From the NCBI RefSeq assembly GCF_947500705.1, contig NZ_CANMSY010000003.1, positions 310,001 to 374,000 on the forward strand: a stretch of DNA of 64,000 bases. The letters run 5' to 3'. Below the pieces are notes generated by a model. That model did no database searches. It was not told the origin of the DNA and saw only the letters and a program-made list of their open reading frames with translations. The translations under genes were made by a program, and so were the position numbers. The DNA is from an uncultured Brachybacterium sp. Its GTDB lineage: Bacteria; Actinomycetota; Actinomycetes; Actinomycetales; Dermabacteraceae. Below, in pieces: positions 8,336-17,161 of this stretch (within the stretch, counting starts at the first letter, position 1; every line of letters begins with the position of its first letter).

Positions 8336-9307
8336 TCAGGCGTTCTTCGGGGTGGCCTTGGGGGCCGGGCCGAGCTCCGCGAGGAGCTGGGACATCTTGG
8401 CGTATGCCTTGTTGCGGTAGGCGATCAGCTCTGCGGCGGTGTCCTCGTCGTAGTCGCCGAGGAGGCCCTTGCCGTTCTTGACGCCCTTGCGATCCGCCGC
8501 GACGGAGTCGGTGAGGAGCGAGGGGGTGGCCAGGCGGTCACCGAAGGCGTTCTCGAAGGTCACGAAGCAGTTCGCGTAGACATCGAGCCCGGCCTGGTCG
8601 GCGATCGCGAAGGGACCGAAGAAGCCCAGGCGGAAGCCGAAGGTGGTGCGCACGATGGTGTCGACATCCTCTGCGGTGGCGACGCCCTCCTCGACGACGG
8701 AGGTGGCCTCCTTCAGCAGCGCGTACTGCAGGCGGTTCAGCACCATGCCGGGGGTGTCCGCGACCTGGGCGCCCTGGTTGCCGCTCTTCTCGAGCAGCTC
8801 CTTGACCGCGGCGACGGCCTCGGGGGTGGTGGCCTGTCCGGCGACGAGCTCGACGCCCGGGATGAAGGGGGCGGGGTTGGAGAAGTGGACGGTGAGGAAC
8901 CGCTCAGGGTTCTTCACGGCGCTCTCGAGCTCCTTGACCGGGATGGTCGAGGTGTTGGTGCCGATGATCGCGTCGGGGCGGGCGTGCTCGGAGATCTTCC
9001 CGAGCACTTCGCGCTTGACGTCGATCCGCTCGAACACGGCTTCCTCGATGAAGTCGACGTCCGAGACCGCTTCTTCGATGGTCTTGCCAGCGGAGATGTT
9101 CTTCGCGACGAGATCGGCGGAGCCGGGGGCGTAGAGACCCTGCTCCTCGAAGTCGCGGGCTTCCTTCTGGAGGCGCTCGAGGGACTTGTTGGCGACCTCG
9201 ACGTCGACATCGGCGATGGTCACGTCGAAGCCGGCCATGGCGAGGACCTGGGCGATGCCGCCGCCCATGTAGCCGGCGCCGACGATGGTCACGGTGGAGA
9301 TGGTCAT
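8336..9307 (-). CDS. 3-hydroxyacyl-CoA dehydrogenase family protein (L-gulonate 3-dehydrogenase-like)
   Basis: 323-residue NAD-dependent dehydrogenase with N-terminal GAGYMGGG Rossmann motif and a C-terminal helical domain. The catalytic region reads HFSNPAPFIPGVELV, closer to the lambda-crystallin/L-gulonate 3-dehydrogenase type than to the HFFNP form of fatty-acid enzymes, and GMVLNRLQ contains the conserved Asn. It is monocistronic, with its own CCTATAGG-like operator about 110 bases upstream and a palindromic terminator downstream. Given the acid-sugar context, oxidation of a sugar acid at C3 is more likely than beta-oxidation, but this is inference. Confidence 0.85.
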   Translation of the reverse strand: MTISTVTIVGAGYMGGGIAQVLAMAGFDVTIADVDVEVANKSLERLQKEARDFEEQGLYAPGSADLVAKNISAGKTIEEAVSDVDFIEEAVFERIDVKREVLGKISEHARPDAIIGTNTSTIPVKELESAVKNPERFLTVHFSNPAPFIPGVELVAGQATTPEAVAAVKELLEKSGNQGAQVADTPGMVLNRLQYALLKEATSVVEEGVATAEDVDTIVRTTFGFRLGFFGPFAIADQAGLDVYANCFVTFENAFGDRLATPSLLTDSVAADRKGVKNGKGLLGDYDEDTAAELIAYRNKAYAKMSQLLAELGPAPKATPKNA

Positions 9308-9418
9308 GAGGGAACTCCTTCGTTCGAGGGGGCGCCCGCGTGGACGAGGGCGCCGTCGCTGCCATCGGTCGGCGACTCGTGACGAGGCGGCCGTATGGCT
9401 CTGGTACTGAGAGTAGCG

Positions 9419-9430
9419 ATCCTATTGGAT
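9419..9430. promoter_or_regulatory. GntR-type operator, degenerate copy
   Basis: ATCCTATTGGAT, one base off the ATCCTATAGGAT palindrome found at 12945, 13113 and 18879. It lies in the 221-base gap between the SDR terminator and the hydroxyacyl dehydrogenase start at 9307, so it would control that gene. Confidence 0.6.
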
Positions 9431-9485
9431 ATTGGTTGGTGCCGGCAGTCGGAGGTCCCTCGCGACGGGGACGCTCGGGGACCTC

Positions 9486-9521
9486 CGTCGTCCCGCCGGG
9501 TCCTGACCCGGCGGGACGACG
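9486..9521 (-). terminator. Strong hairpin after SDR gene
   Basis: A perfect 16-base stem (9486-9501 with 9506-9521) closes a four-base loop, seven bases downstream of the SDR stop codon. It is one of the clearest terminators in the window. Confidence 0.8.
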
Positions 9522-9528
9522 AGGAGGA

Positions 9529-10332
9529 TCAGTGCATGTGCTTGCCGCCGTCGACATTGATCGAGGTGCCGCTGACGAAGCTCGAGTCCTCGCTGACCAG
9601 GAAGGAGATCAGGCCAGCAACCTCCTCGGGCTGCCCCACGCGCTCGAGCGGGATGTTCGAGGACATCCCCGCCTTGCGCTCGTCGGTGAGCGTCCCGCCC
9701 ATGATGTCGGTGTCGATCGGGCCGGGGAGGATGACGTTCGCGGTGATGCCGTGCTTGCCGAGCTCGCGGGCGGTGCCGCGGGTCAGGCCCTGCACGGCGG
9801 CCTTCGCCGCGGCGTAGCCGGTCTTGGAGAAGGTGCCGCCTCCGTCGAGGGCCGTGATGGAGGAGGTGTTCACGATGCGCCCGCCGACGCCGCCGTCGAT
9901 CATGCGCTTCGCCGCGGCTTGCGTCATCAGCAGCGTGCCCTTGCCATTGACGTTCATGACCTTGTCCCAGATCTCCGAGGTGATCTCGAAGATCGAATGA
10001 GGGCTGGGAATGCCGGCGAGGTTGACCAGCGCCACGACCGGGGGCAGCTCGGCATCGATGCGGGCGAACGCGGCATCCACCGCGGCCTGGTCGGAGATGT
10101 CGACGCCGACGCCGACGACCTTCTGCGTGCTGCCCTCGGGCAGCTCGGCGGTGATCTCGGCGGCGAAGGCCTCGGTGGCGGCGCCGTCGATGTCGGCGGC
10201 GGCAACGCTCCAGCCCTCGGAGACGAGCTTGCGCACGACGCGGCGACCGATACCGCGCTCGGCTCCGGCGCCGGTGACGATCGCAGTGCGCTGGGCGGGG
10301 AAGGGCTGGATGGTCTTGATCTCGAGGGACAT
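9529..10332 (-). CDS. SDR family oxidoreductase
   Basis: Classical SDR of 267 residues with TGAGAERGIG near residue 20, NTSS as the catalytic serine region and YAAAK as the Tyr/Lys pair. The end is INVDGGKHMH. SDRs in comparable actinobacterial clusters oxidise threitol or erythritol to erythrulose; that would connect it to the kinase/isomerase genes across the divergent promoter, but the substrate is not readable. It is separated from the upstream GntP gene by a possible terminator and followed by a strong one. I saw no separate operator directly in front of it. Confidence 0.88.
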   Translation of the reverse strand: MSLEIKTIQPFPAQRTAIVTGAGAERGIGRRVVRKLVSEGWSVAAADIDGAATEAFAAEITAELPEGSTQKVVGVGVDISDQAAVDAAFARIDAELPPVVALVNLAGIPSPHSIFEITSEIWDKVMNVNGKGTLLMTQAAAKRMIDGGVGGRIVNTSSITALDGGGTFSKTGYAAAKAAVQGLTRGTARELGKHGITANVILPGPIDTDIMGGTLTDERKAGMSSNIPLERVGQPEEVAGLISFLVSEDSSFVSGTSINVDGGKHMH

Positions 10333-10392
10333 GATGTTCTCCGTTCGTCGGGGGTGAAATCTGGGTGGTCGGTGGCGGAATTCTGCGGGAGG

Positions 10393-10420
10393 CGGCCGAC
10401 GGGATCTGCTCCGTCGGCCG
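10393..10420 (-). terminator. Hairpin between GntP gene and SDR gene
   Basis: CGGCCGACGG and CCGTCGGCCG arms flank eight bases, 19 bases past the GntP stop. It may attenuate rather than fully end read-through into the SDR gene, because no separate promoter is obvious behind it. Confidence 0.5.
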
Positions 10421-10438
10421 GACTCCCGGGGGTGGGCG

Positions 10439-11935
10439 TCAGCCGGACGCGCCGAGCACGAGGCTGAGCACGAACAGCATCGGGATGGATGCCGCCCACA
10501 TGACGGTGGTCATGCCGGAGTGGGCCTTCAGGGCGGCGGTCCCCTCGAGGCCCATGAAGCGCGTGACGACCCAGAAGTACGAGTCGTTGAAGTAGCTGCA
10601 CACCATGGCACCCGCGACACAGGCCATGACCGCGACCAACGGGTCCAGGCCGATGGTCGCCATCACCGGGGCGGTGACGGAGGCTGCCGTGATCATCGAG
10701 ACGGTGCCGGAGCCCTGGGCGATGCGGACGATCGAGGCGATGAGGAAGGGCAGCAGGAACGAGGGCAGCGGGAGCCCTCCGATCGCGGCGGCGAGCGCAT
10801 CGCCGATGCCGGTGTCGCGCAGGACCTGGCCCAGGCCGCCGCCGGCCCCGGTGATGAGCAGGATGAGACCGGCGTCCGCGGCGGCGTCACCCAGCCACTT
10901 GTGGCTCTTCTTCCTCGGTGTCCAGCGCGGCAGGAGCAGGTACACGGCGAGCACCAGTCCGATGAGGAGCGCGATGACGGGGTCACCGATGAAGACGAAG
11001 ACACCGGCCCAGGTGGAGGGTTCGTACTCGGCCGGGAGGGCCGTTCCCTGGGCCGCCATGTCGACGGCCGAGACCACGGTGTTCATCACGATGAGGACGA
11101 TCGGGACCACGAGCGGGAGCAGGCCGACGACAGGCCCGATCCGGTGCGGCTTCGAACCCTCGGGCCGTTCGCCCAGCTCGGTGCTCTCGCGGGTGAGGTC
11201 CTCGAGATCGGTGGCGGCGTCCGACTCGACGCCGCCACCCCCGCCGGCAGCGCGGACCGTAGCCAGGCGATCGCTGCGGACGTCCCCGTAGACGGCCTCC
11301 TGGATCTCGGCGTTGATGAGCGGTTCGACCTTGGGGCCGATCCACTTCGCGTAGAGGGTGACCACGGGGATCATGAAGACGGTGAACACGAGCCCGGTGA
11401 TGATCACCGAGCCGACGCTGACCCCGAGGATGCCGGCGACACCGAGCGGGCCCGGTGTGGGAGGGACGAAGTGATGGGTGATGACCATGCCACCGGCCAG
11501 AGCGATGCCCAGCGTGGCGTAGCCGTACTTCTTGACCCTGGCGATCGCGCGGGCCAGCGGGTTCATGATCACGTAGCCCGAGTCGCAGAAGACGGGGATC
11601 GAGATCAGGGCGCCGATGCTGGTCATCGCCCAGGGCTCGCGCCCCTTGCCGAAGAGGCGCAGGAAAGCCACGGCGATGGCCTGGGCGGCGCCGGACACCT
11701 CGAGGATCTTGCCGATGGCGACGCCCAGTCCGATCACGATGCCGATCGAGGCGAGCGTGTTACCGAATCCGGTCTTGATCGATCCGACGATGCCCGGCAG
11801 GTCCTGCCCGGCGATGAGGCCGACCACCACGGAGGCGATCAGCAGTCCGGCAAAGGCGTCCAGTCGGGTCTTCAGGACGATGACCACGATGAGCGCGATG
11901 CCGACGACGAGTGCAATGAGCAGTATGGGGTCCAC
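10439..11935 (-). CDS. GntP family permease
   Basis: 498-residue membrane transporter of the gluconate:H+ symporter family, with hydrophobic helices throughout. A hydrophilic loop of about 70 residues in the middle (near residues 210-275, rich in Asp, Glu and Gly) distinguishes it from the other GntP copy at 6773. The HHFVPPTPGPLG and AQGSGTVSMITA segments are family-typical. It is the second gene behind the 12945 operator, 54 bases after the sugar isomerase gene, so transporter and isomerase should be co-induced. Confidence 0.9.
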   Translation of the reverse strand: MDPILLIALVVGIALIVVIVLKTRLDAFAGLLIASVVVGLIAGQDLPGIVGSIKTGFGNTLASIGIVIGLGVAIGKILEVSGAAQAIAVAFLRLFGKGREPWAMTSIGALISIPVFCDSGYVIMNPLARAIARVKKYGYATLGIALAGGMVITHHFVPPTPGPLGVAGILGVSVGSVIITGLVFTVFMIPVVTLYAKWIGPKVEPLINAEIQEAVYGDVRSDRLATVRAAGGGGGVESDAATDLEDLTRESTELGERPEGSKPHRIGPVVGLLPLVVPIVLIVMNTVVSAVDMAAQGTALPAEYEPSTWAGVFVFIGDPVIALLIGLVLAVYLLLPRWTPRKKSHKWLGDAAADAGLILLITGAGGGLGQVLRDTGIGDALAAAIGGLPLPSFLLPFLIASIVRIAQGSGTVSMITAASVTAPVMATIGLDPLVAVMACVAGAMVCSYFNDSYFWVVTRFMGLEGTAALKAHSGMTTVMWAASIPMLFVLSLVLGASG

Positions 11936-11989
11936 GGGAACTCCTTCGTTCTCCGAAAAGGAATGGGGGCGGTGCGGCCCCCGGGAGCC

Positions 11990-12910
11990 TCAGGCGAGGG
12001 CCGAGGCGAGCACCTGGCGGATGTAGTGGACGTTCTCGGCGATGACGCCGAGCGAATCGGAACCGTAGTGCTCGCAGCAGAACGGTCCGGAGTAGCCCAG
12101 CTCGATCGCGCGACGGATCACCTGGCGGTAGTTGATGTAGCCGTACTTCAGCGGCATGGGAGCGCTCGAGTAGGCTCCGGTGGCCGGATCGAGGTCCCGG
12201 GTGTAGTTCTTGATATGCCAGAAGTTCGAGTGCGGCAGCACCTTCTCGAACATGTCCGGCCAGGGCTCCACCTCGCGGTGCAGGCGCACGAGGTTGCCGA
12301 TGTCGGGGTTGAGGCCGACGGACTCGTGGTCGACATCGGTGACGAAGGCGACGGCCTCGTCGGCGGTGCCGACGTAGGTGTCCTCGTACATCTCGAGGCT
12401 GAGCTGCACGCCCTGGGCCTGCGCGGCGTCGCCGAGCTCCCGGATCCGCTCGATGGCCAGGTCGCGCAGGGCCGGATCGTCGACGTGGCCGTCCTCGAGC
12501 CAGAACCAGATCGCCTTCGCCTGCTTCTCGGTGGTGGCCTGCATGAAGCCGGTGTTGACCACGCTCACGCCGAAGCTCGGGGCGATCTCGAGGAAACGGT
12601 GCGCATCGCGGAGATTCCGTTCCCCGTTCTCGACGTCCACGACGGAGTTGCGGGTCATGGAGATCGAGGAGAGCGACATGCCCTCGCCGTCGAGCACGGT
12701 GCGGAACTCCTCGAGGCGCTCATCGCTGAGCTTCGCCAGCGGCAGCCACGCGTCCGTGGGGTCGATCTGATCGACTCCGAGCTCCTTGACCTGGCGCAGC
12801 TGGGAACCCCAGACGGTGGAGGAGGCCTCCAGGGTGGGCGTGCCGTCCGAGGTGGTGCTGCCGAACGAGAGCATGTTGGCGCCGATCGGCCAGTTCTCTG
12901 CAGTGAACAT
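11990..12910 (-). CDS. Sugar phosphate isomerase/epimerase (xylose isomerase-like TIM barrel)
   Basis: 306-residue TIM-barrel protein of the AP-endonuclease-2/xylose-isomerase-like superfamily. Likely metal ligands are Glu and Asp/His residues in SLEMYEDTY, GLNPDIGN, FWHIKNY and CCEHYG. It could isomerise a 2-oxo to 3-oxo acid sugar, the OtnI step missing elsewhere in the cluster, or epimerise a tetrulose, but it is longer than a typical OtnI/Hyi protein. The ATG at 12910 follows a GAAGGGA ribosome site; the frame extends further upstream but through the promoter. First gene of the unit; the operator centre is about 40 bases from the start. Confidence 0.82.
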   Translation of the reverse strand: MFTAENWPIGANMLSFGSTTSDGTPTLEASSTVWGSQLRQVKELGVDQIDPTDAWLPLAKLSDERLEEFRTVLDGEGMSLSSISMTRNSVVDVENGERNLRDAHRFLEIAPSFGVSVVNTGFMQATTEKQAKAIWFWLEDGHVDDPALRDLAIERIRELGDAAQAQGVQLSLEMYEDTYVGTADEAVAFVTDVDHESVGLNPDIGNLVRLHREVEPWPDMFEKVLPHSNFWHIKNYTRDLDPATGAYSSAPMPLKYGYINYRQVIRRAIELGYSGPFCCEHYGSDSLGVIAENVHYIRQVLASALA

Positions 12911-12944
12911 CGTCGTCCCTTCGTAAAGTGGTACCGTCGGAACT

Positions 12945-12958
12945 GATCCTATAGGATC
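12945..12958. promoter_or_regulatory. GntR-type operator, perfect palindrome
   Basis: GATCCTATAGGATC, a perfect 14-base palindrome in the 303-base divergent gap 12911-13213, about 35 bases upstream of the isomerase start, where it would overlap or flank the leftward promoter. The rest of this gap holds the second copy at 13113 and a ribosome site (GGAGGA) before the kinase gene; I see no other gene in it. Confidence 0.72.
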
Positions 12959-13112
12959 GATGGACGGATTGGGAAGGCCCCGGGCGAAACGGAGCAGAGT
13001 TCCTCTCCGACACGCCCGGACGGACGACACGACGATGAAGGTATCGACGACCCCTCCCCGCCCGGTTCGCCGCATGGGGACCCTCACCGACCCCTGTCCT
13101 GTGGCCTACGAT

Positions 13113-13122
13113 TCCTATAGGA
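13113..13122. promoter_or_regulatory. GntR-type operator for the kinase operon
   Basis: TCCTATAGGA followed by TC, about 90 bases upstream of the DhaK-DhaL gene start. It shares the core of the copy at 12945, so both divergent units would respond to the same regulator. Confidence 0.7.
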
Positions 13123-13213
13123 TCTAACCGGAGCGTGCGGAACGACCCGCCGCGATCCACCTCAGACCCTTGCCGCCGCGCCCTCAGCGCGGCAGCCTCC
13201 GGAGGAATCAACG

Positions 13214-14929
13214 ATGACGTATCTCTTCAATGACCCGGCAGACTTCGCGACCGAGGCGGTCGCAGGCCTGGCCCTGGCCCACCCCGACCACGTCGCAGTG
13301 GTCCACGGCGGTGTGGTCCGCGCGACCGAGACTCCTGCCGGACAGCCCGCTCTGGTGATCGGCGGCGGCTCCGGCCACTACCCCGCCTTCGCCGGCTGGG
13401 TCGGTCCGGGCATGGGCCATGGCGCACCTTGCGGGAACATCTTCTCCTCACCCTCGTCCTCGCAGGTCTACTCCGTCGCTCGCAATGCCGAGAACGGCGG
13501 CGGCGTGATCCTGGGCTTCGGCAACTACGCCGGGGACGTGCTGCACTTCGGCGCCGCGGCGGAGAAGCTGCGCGCCGAGGGCATCGACGTGCGGATCATC
13601 AAGGTCAGCGACGACATCGTCTCGAACTCGCTCGAGAACCACCGTGACCGTCGCGGCATCGCCGGGGATCTGCCCGTGTTCAAGATCGCGGGTGCAGCGA
13701 TCGAGGCCGGCGCAGGTCTGGACGAGGCCGAGCGGATCGCCTGGAAGGCGAACGACGCCACCCGCTCCTTCGGCGTCGCCTTCGACGGCCCCACACTGCC
13801 CGGCGCGCCCGAGGCGCTGTTCCACGTCGAGGACGACCAGATGGGCGTGGGCCTCGGCATCCACGGCGAGCCCGGCGTGCGCGACGAGCCGATCGGCACC
13901 GCGAACGAGATCGCGACGCTGCTGGTCGAGGGCGTCCTCGCCGAGCAACCCGAGCACGTCGAGGGCGGCTATCAGGGCCGCGCCGCGGTGCTCGTCAACG
14001 GCCTCGGCACCGTGAAGTACGAGGAGCTCTTCGTCGTCTACGCGAAGGTCGCCGAGCTGCTCGAGGCCGCGGGCATCACCCCGGTGCGCCCCGAGGTCGG
14101 CGAGCTGGTCACCAGCCTCGACATGGCCGGGGTGTCCCTGAGCCTGGTCTTCCTCGACAAGGAGCTCGAGCAGCACTGGCTCGCCCCCGTCGACACCCCC
14201 GCCTTCCACCGCGGCGCCATGCCGCAGGTGGACCGCCCCCGCCGCTCCTCCTTCTGGGAGGCCGGGGCCGACGAGATCCCCGCCTCGAGCGAGGAGTCCC
14301 GCGCCGCTGCCGCGAAGGTCGCGGACGTCTTGGAGCTGTTCGGCTCCGTGTGCCTGCGCGAGGAGGCCGAGCTCGGCCGGATCGACGCGATCGCCGGGGA
14401 CGGCGACCACGGCCAGGGCATGGCCTACGGCTCCAAGGGCGCCGCGGCCGCGGCGAAGGAGGCGCTCGACGCCGGGGCCGGGGCCCGCACCCTGCTGGTC
14501 CGCGCCGGGGAGGCCTGGTCGGAGTCCGCCGGTGGCACCTCCGGCGCGCTCTGGGGCGCGGCGCTGATCGCCGCCGGCAGCGTGTTCGACGATCAGGCCG
14601 GCGCCGAGTCCCGCACCGTGGTCGACGCGGTCGAGGCCGGGATCGACGCGATCCAGCGACTGGGCGGGGCGAAGGTGGGCGACAAGACCATGGTCGACGC
14701 CGCCGCGCCCTTCCGGGAGACGCTGGAGGAGACGTTCACCGGCGACAACACCGCCGAGGCGATCCTGGCGGCGGCGAAGGTCGCCCGCGAGGCGGCCGAC
14801 GCCACCGCGGACATCACCGCCTCGCTGGGCCGCTCACGCGTGCTCGGCGAGAAGTCCATCGGCACCCCCGATCCCGGCGCGATCTCCTTCTCGATCCTTA
14901 TGAAGGAGCTCGGGCAGCACTTGTCCTGA
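13214..14929 (+). CDS. Fused DhaK-DhaL kinase (dihydroxyacetone/erythrulose kinase)
   Basis: ATP-dependent ketose kinase of 571 residues. The DhaK domain (about 1-330) has GGGSGHYPAF with His55 and GLGIHGEPG with His217, matching the acid-base and covalent substrate-binding histidines (His56 and His218) of E. coli DhaK. The DhaL domain (about 370-571) has the Mg-ATP motif GDGDHGQGM and GGTSGALWG. It is followed by RpiB-like and TpiA-like genes. In M. smegmatis, kinases of this type next to such isomerases are erythrulose kinases (LerK/DerK), so erythrulose is the preferred substrate guess and dihydroxyacetone the alternative. Confidence 0.9.
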   Translation: MTYLFNDPADFATEAVAGLALAHPDHVAVVHGGVVRATETPAGQPALVIGGGSGHYPAFAGWVGPGMGHGAPCGNIFSSPSSSQVYSVARNAENGGGVILGFGNYAGDVLHFGAAAEKLRAEGIDVRIIKVSDDIVSNSLENHRDRRGIAGDLPVFKIAGAAIEAGAGLDEAERIAWKANDATRSFGVAFDGPTLPGAPEALFHVEDDQMGVGLGIHGEPGVRDEPIGTANEIATLLVEGVLAEQPEHVEGGYQGRAAVLVNGLGTVKYEELFVVYAKVAELLEAAGITPVRPEVGELVTSLDMAGVSLSLVFLDKELEQHWLAPVDTPAFHRGAMPQVDRPRRSSFWEAGADEIPASSEESRAAAAKVADVLELFGSVCLREEAELGRIDAIAGDGDHGQGMAYGSKGAAAAAKEALDAGAGARTLLVRAGEAWSESAGGTSGALWGAALIAAGSVFDDQAGAESRTVVDAVEAGIDAIQRLGGAKVGDKTMVDAAAPFRETLEETFTGDNTAEAILAAAKVAREAADATADITASLGRSRVLGEKSIGTPDPGAISFSILMKELGQHLS

Positions 14930-15039
14930 CCCCGGACGGCGTGGGGAAGTCGACGCCCGAACGCCCTTCCCCGCAGGCGATCCGGGCTGAAATCCTCGAG
15001 ACAACACCCCTCACAACACCCCCCACCAAGGAGAACCCC

Positions 15040-15510
15040 ATGGCACTGAAGATCATCGTCGGCGGCGACAACGCCGGCTTCAGCTACAAGGAAGAGATCA
15101 AGGCCCTGTTCGAGGGCGACGACCGCGTCGAGTCGGTCTTCGACGTCGGCGTCGGCTCCGCGGACGACGGTACCCACTACCCCAACATCGCCGTCGCCGC
15201 GGCCGAGAAGATCGCGGCGGGCGAGGCCGACCGGGCCCTGCTGATCTGCGGCACCGGCCTCGGCGTCGCGATCGCGGCGAACAAGGTCTCCGGCGTCCGC
15301 GCCGTGACTGCGCATGACCTCTACTCCGTGCAGCGCTCCGTGCTCTCGAACAACGCACAGGTGCTGACCATGGGCCAGCGCGTGATCGGTCTGGAAGCGG
15401 CCAAGGAGCTGGTCAAGGTGTGGCTGGACCTCGAGTTCGACCCGAACTCCTCCTCGGCCGCGAAGGTCGACGCGATCTGCGCCTACGACGGCTCGCTCGA
15501 GCAGGCCTGA
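15040..15510 (+). CDS. RpiB/LacA/LacB family sugar-phosphate isomerase (possible D-erythrulose 4-phosphate isomerase)
   Basis: 156-residue RpiB-fold aldose-ketose isomerase. The catalytic cysteine is Cys70 in CGTGLG, followed by AIAANK and RAVTAHD. Ribose-5-phosphate isomerases usually have DHAG near the N-terminus and HNDAN near the end; here these read GDNAGF and SNNAQ, so substrate recognition differs. With the kinase upstream and a TpiA-like enzyme five bases downstream, it fits DerI, which converts D-erythrulose 4-phosphate to D-erythrose 4-phosphate. The ATG at 15040 has an AAGGAG ribosome site. Confidence 0.85.
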   Translation: MALKIIVGGDNAGFSYKEEIKALFEGDDRVESVFDVGVGSADDGTHYPNIAVAAAEKIAAGEADRALLICGTGLGVAIAANKVSGVRAVTAHDLYSVQRSVLSNNAQVLTMGQRVIGLEAAKELVKVWLDLEFDPNSSSAAKVDAICAYDGSLEQA

Positions 15511-15515
15511 TCGGC

Positions 15516-16295
15516 ATGAGCACCCTGTGGGTCGGCACCAGCTGGAAGATGACCAAGACCCTCGCCGAGGGAAGAGCCTGGGCCGCAGGCCTGCGCGAGA
15601 GCCTCGGCGGTGGCGGCACATCCGACGGCACGGTCCCCGCGGGAGTTCAGCCCTTCGTGATCCCGTCCTTCACCGCCGTCACCACCGTGGCCGAGATCCT
15701 CGGCGAGGACTCCCCCGTCCTGCTCGGCGTGCAGAACGCCCATTGGGAGGATGCGGGCGCCTGGACCGGGGAGGTCTCCGTGCCCCAGGCGAAGGACGCC
15801 GGCGCCCGGATCGTCGAGATCGGGCACTCCGAGCGGCGTGAGCACTTCGGCGAGACGGTGGAGACCACCCGGCTCAAGGTCGCCGCGGCCCTGCGCCACG
15901 GGCTGACCCCGCTGCTGTGCATCGGGGAGAGCGACGAGGTGAAGGAGACCGGCGGCTCGGGCGAGTTCGTCCTCGATCAGGCCCGCGGCGCCCTCGAGGG
16001 GCTCTCCGCCGAGGAGCTCTCCCGCGTGCTGATCGCCTACGAGCCGATCTGGGCGATCGGCGAGAAGGGCCGGCCCGCCACGGTCGACGAGCTCATCGAG
16101 CCCTTCGCTGCTCTCGGCGCGGAGTACACCGGGCGGGTCACCGGGCTGCTCTACGGCGGTTCCGTGAACCTCGACAACGCCGCGGATCTGCTCGGCATCG
16201 AGCACGCGACCGGGCTGTTCGTGGGGCGCACCGCCTGGCAGCTCGGGGGCTACCTCGAGCTGCTGCGGATCGCGGAGGCGCACGCAGCCGGCTGA
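15516..16295 (+). CDS. TpiA-family isomerase (possible L-erythrulose 1-phosphate isomerase)
   Basis: 259-residue triosephosphate isomerase homologue. Catalytic residues are in place: Lys11 (SWKM), His104 (GHSERR) and Glu176 (AYEPIWAIG). The flexible loop reads IGEKGRP where housekeeping TpiA has IGTGK, as expected for LerI/EryH-type paralogues acting on a C4 substrate. It starts five bases after the RpiB-like gene. Probable role: L-erythrulose 1-phosphate to D-erythrulose 4-phosphate. A second housekeeping tpiA should exist elsewhere in the genome; that cannot be checked here. Confidence 0.85.
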   Translation: MSTLWVGTSWKMTKTLAEGRAWAAGLRESLGGGGTSDGTVPAGVQPFVIPSFTAVTTVAEILGEDSPVLLGVQNAHWEDAGAWTGEVSVPQAKDAGARIVEIGHSERREHFGETVETTRLKVAAALRHGLTPLLCIGESDEVKETGGSGEFVLDQARGALEGLSAEELSRVLIAYEPIWAIGEKGRPATVDELIEPFAALGAEYTGRVTGLLYGGSVNLDNAADLLGIEHATGLFVGRTAWQLGGYLELLRIAEAHAAG

Positions 16296-16355
16296 TCCCG
16301 CGCGTGGCGTAGGCGCGCGCGGCCGACTGACCCCGCGCGGGGGACGAGCGGAGCG

Positions 16356-16832
16356 TCAGGCAGCCTCGGGATCCGGCTGGTGGATGCCGAAGACGTTGTT
16401 CTCGGTGTCGTGGAAGTAGCCCTGCCAGGCCATGCCGGCCAGGGCGTACTTCGGCAGCGCCTCGGTGCCGCCGCCGGCGAGGATCGCCGCGGTCGCGTCG
16501 TAGTCCTCCACTCCGATGGTGAGGACGGCGCCTGCCACGGGGCCACCGACCTCAGGGTTCGCTCCGCCGGGACGGCTCATGACGGCGCCGTCGATGCCGT
16601 GCCCGGTGCCGGTGGTGACGCCGAAGTACGGTGAGCCCGCGAACCCTGACCAGTCCTCGGAGCCCCAGCCGAACACTGTGGAGTAGAAGGTGACGGCGCG
16701 CTGCGGATCGGCGGCCTGGATCTCGAAGTGCGCCGGGCGACCGGTGGTGAACGACGTCGCGGCCTCGCCCTCCGCAGTGCTCTGCGCACCGTCGGTGGCA
16801 GCCGGGTCGGAGGCGGGAGAGTTCTCGGACAT
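16356..16832 (-). CDS. VOC family protein (glyoxalase/bleomycin-resistance fold)
   Basis: 158 residues with a disordered N-terminal stretch of about 30 residues, then two beta-alpha-beta-beta-beta modules of the vicinal-oxygen-chelate fold: HFEIQAADPQRAVTFYSTVFGW in the first and GYFHDTENNVFGIHQ in the second. Such proteins bind a metal and act as lyases, dioxygenases or resistance factors; the specific function is unknown. It stands alone, convergent with the tpiA-like gene. Confidence 0.85.
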   Translation of the reverse strand: MSENSPASDPAATDGAQSTAEGEAATSFTTGRPAHFEIQAADPQRAVTFYSTVFGWGSEDWSGFAGSPYFGVTTGTGHGIDGAVMSRPGGANPEVGGPVAGAVLTIGVEDYDATAAILAGGGTEALPKYALAGMAWQGYFHDTENNVFGIHQPDPEAA

Positions 16833-16912
16833 GATGGTTCCTCTCCGTCGAGCGGGCCGCGCTGCTGCGCCGGTTCGACGTCAGAGCAGACCCCAGGTCG
16901 CCGCGCAGTCAC

Positions 16913-16964
16913 CACCCCGGACCAGTGGGAGCGCGGGCCACCCCGGACCATCGGGAGCGCGGGT
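16913..16964. repeat. 26-base tandem direct repeat, two copies
   Basis: Two head-to-tail copies beginning CACCCCGGACCA and ending GGGAGCGCGGG, differing at three positions. They lie in the 329-base gap 16833-17161 between the VOC gene and the membrane protein gene. The rest of that gap holds a TAGCCT hexamer (17043-17048) that could be a -10 element for the rightward gene; I see no gene in it. Confidence 0.75.
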
Positions 16965-17161
16965 CACCCTCACCTTCGGCGGGGCCGGTCGCTCCCCCGC
17001 CGGCTCGGGGGATAGCCCCCAGCCGATCCTCGGACGGTCGCGATAGCCTGGAGGCCGTCGATGGTGAGGTCCCGGAGCGGGGCCCCGCATCCCGTGGGCC
17101 CCCTGTCCGGACCTCCCCGTCGTTGACCTCAGCTCCGACCACAGAGAGGTCCGCGGTAGCC

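Noticed and set aside
15040-16295. Housekeeping ribose-5-phosphate and triosephosphate isomerases
   Set aside because: Altered substrate loops and operon position with a ketose kinase favour a specialised C4 pathway, although I cannot exclude housekeeping use.
16913-16964. The 26-base tandem repeat as part of a CRISPR array
   Set aside because: Only two adjacent copies with no spacer between them and no cas genes.
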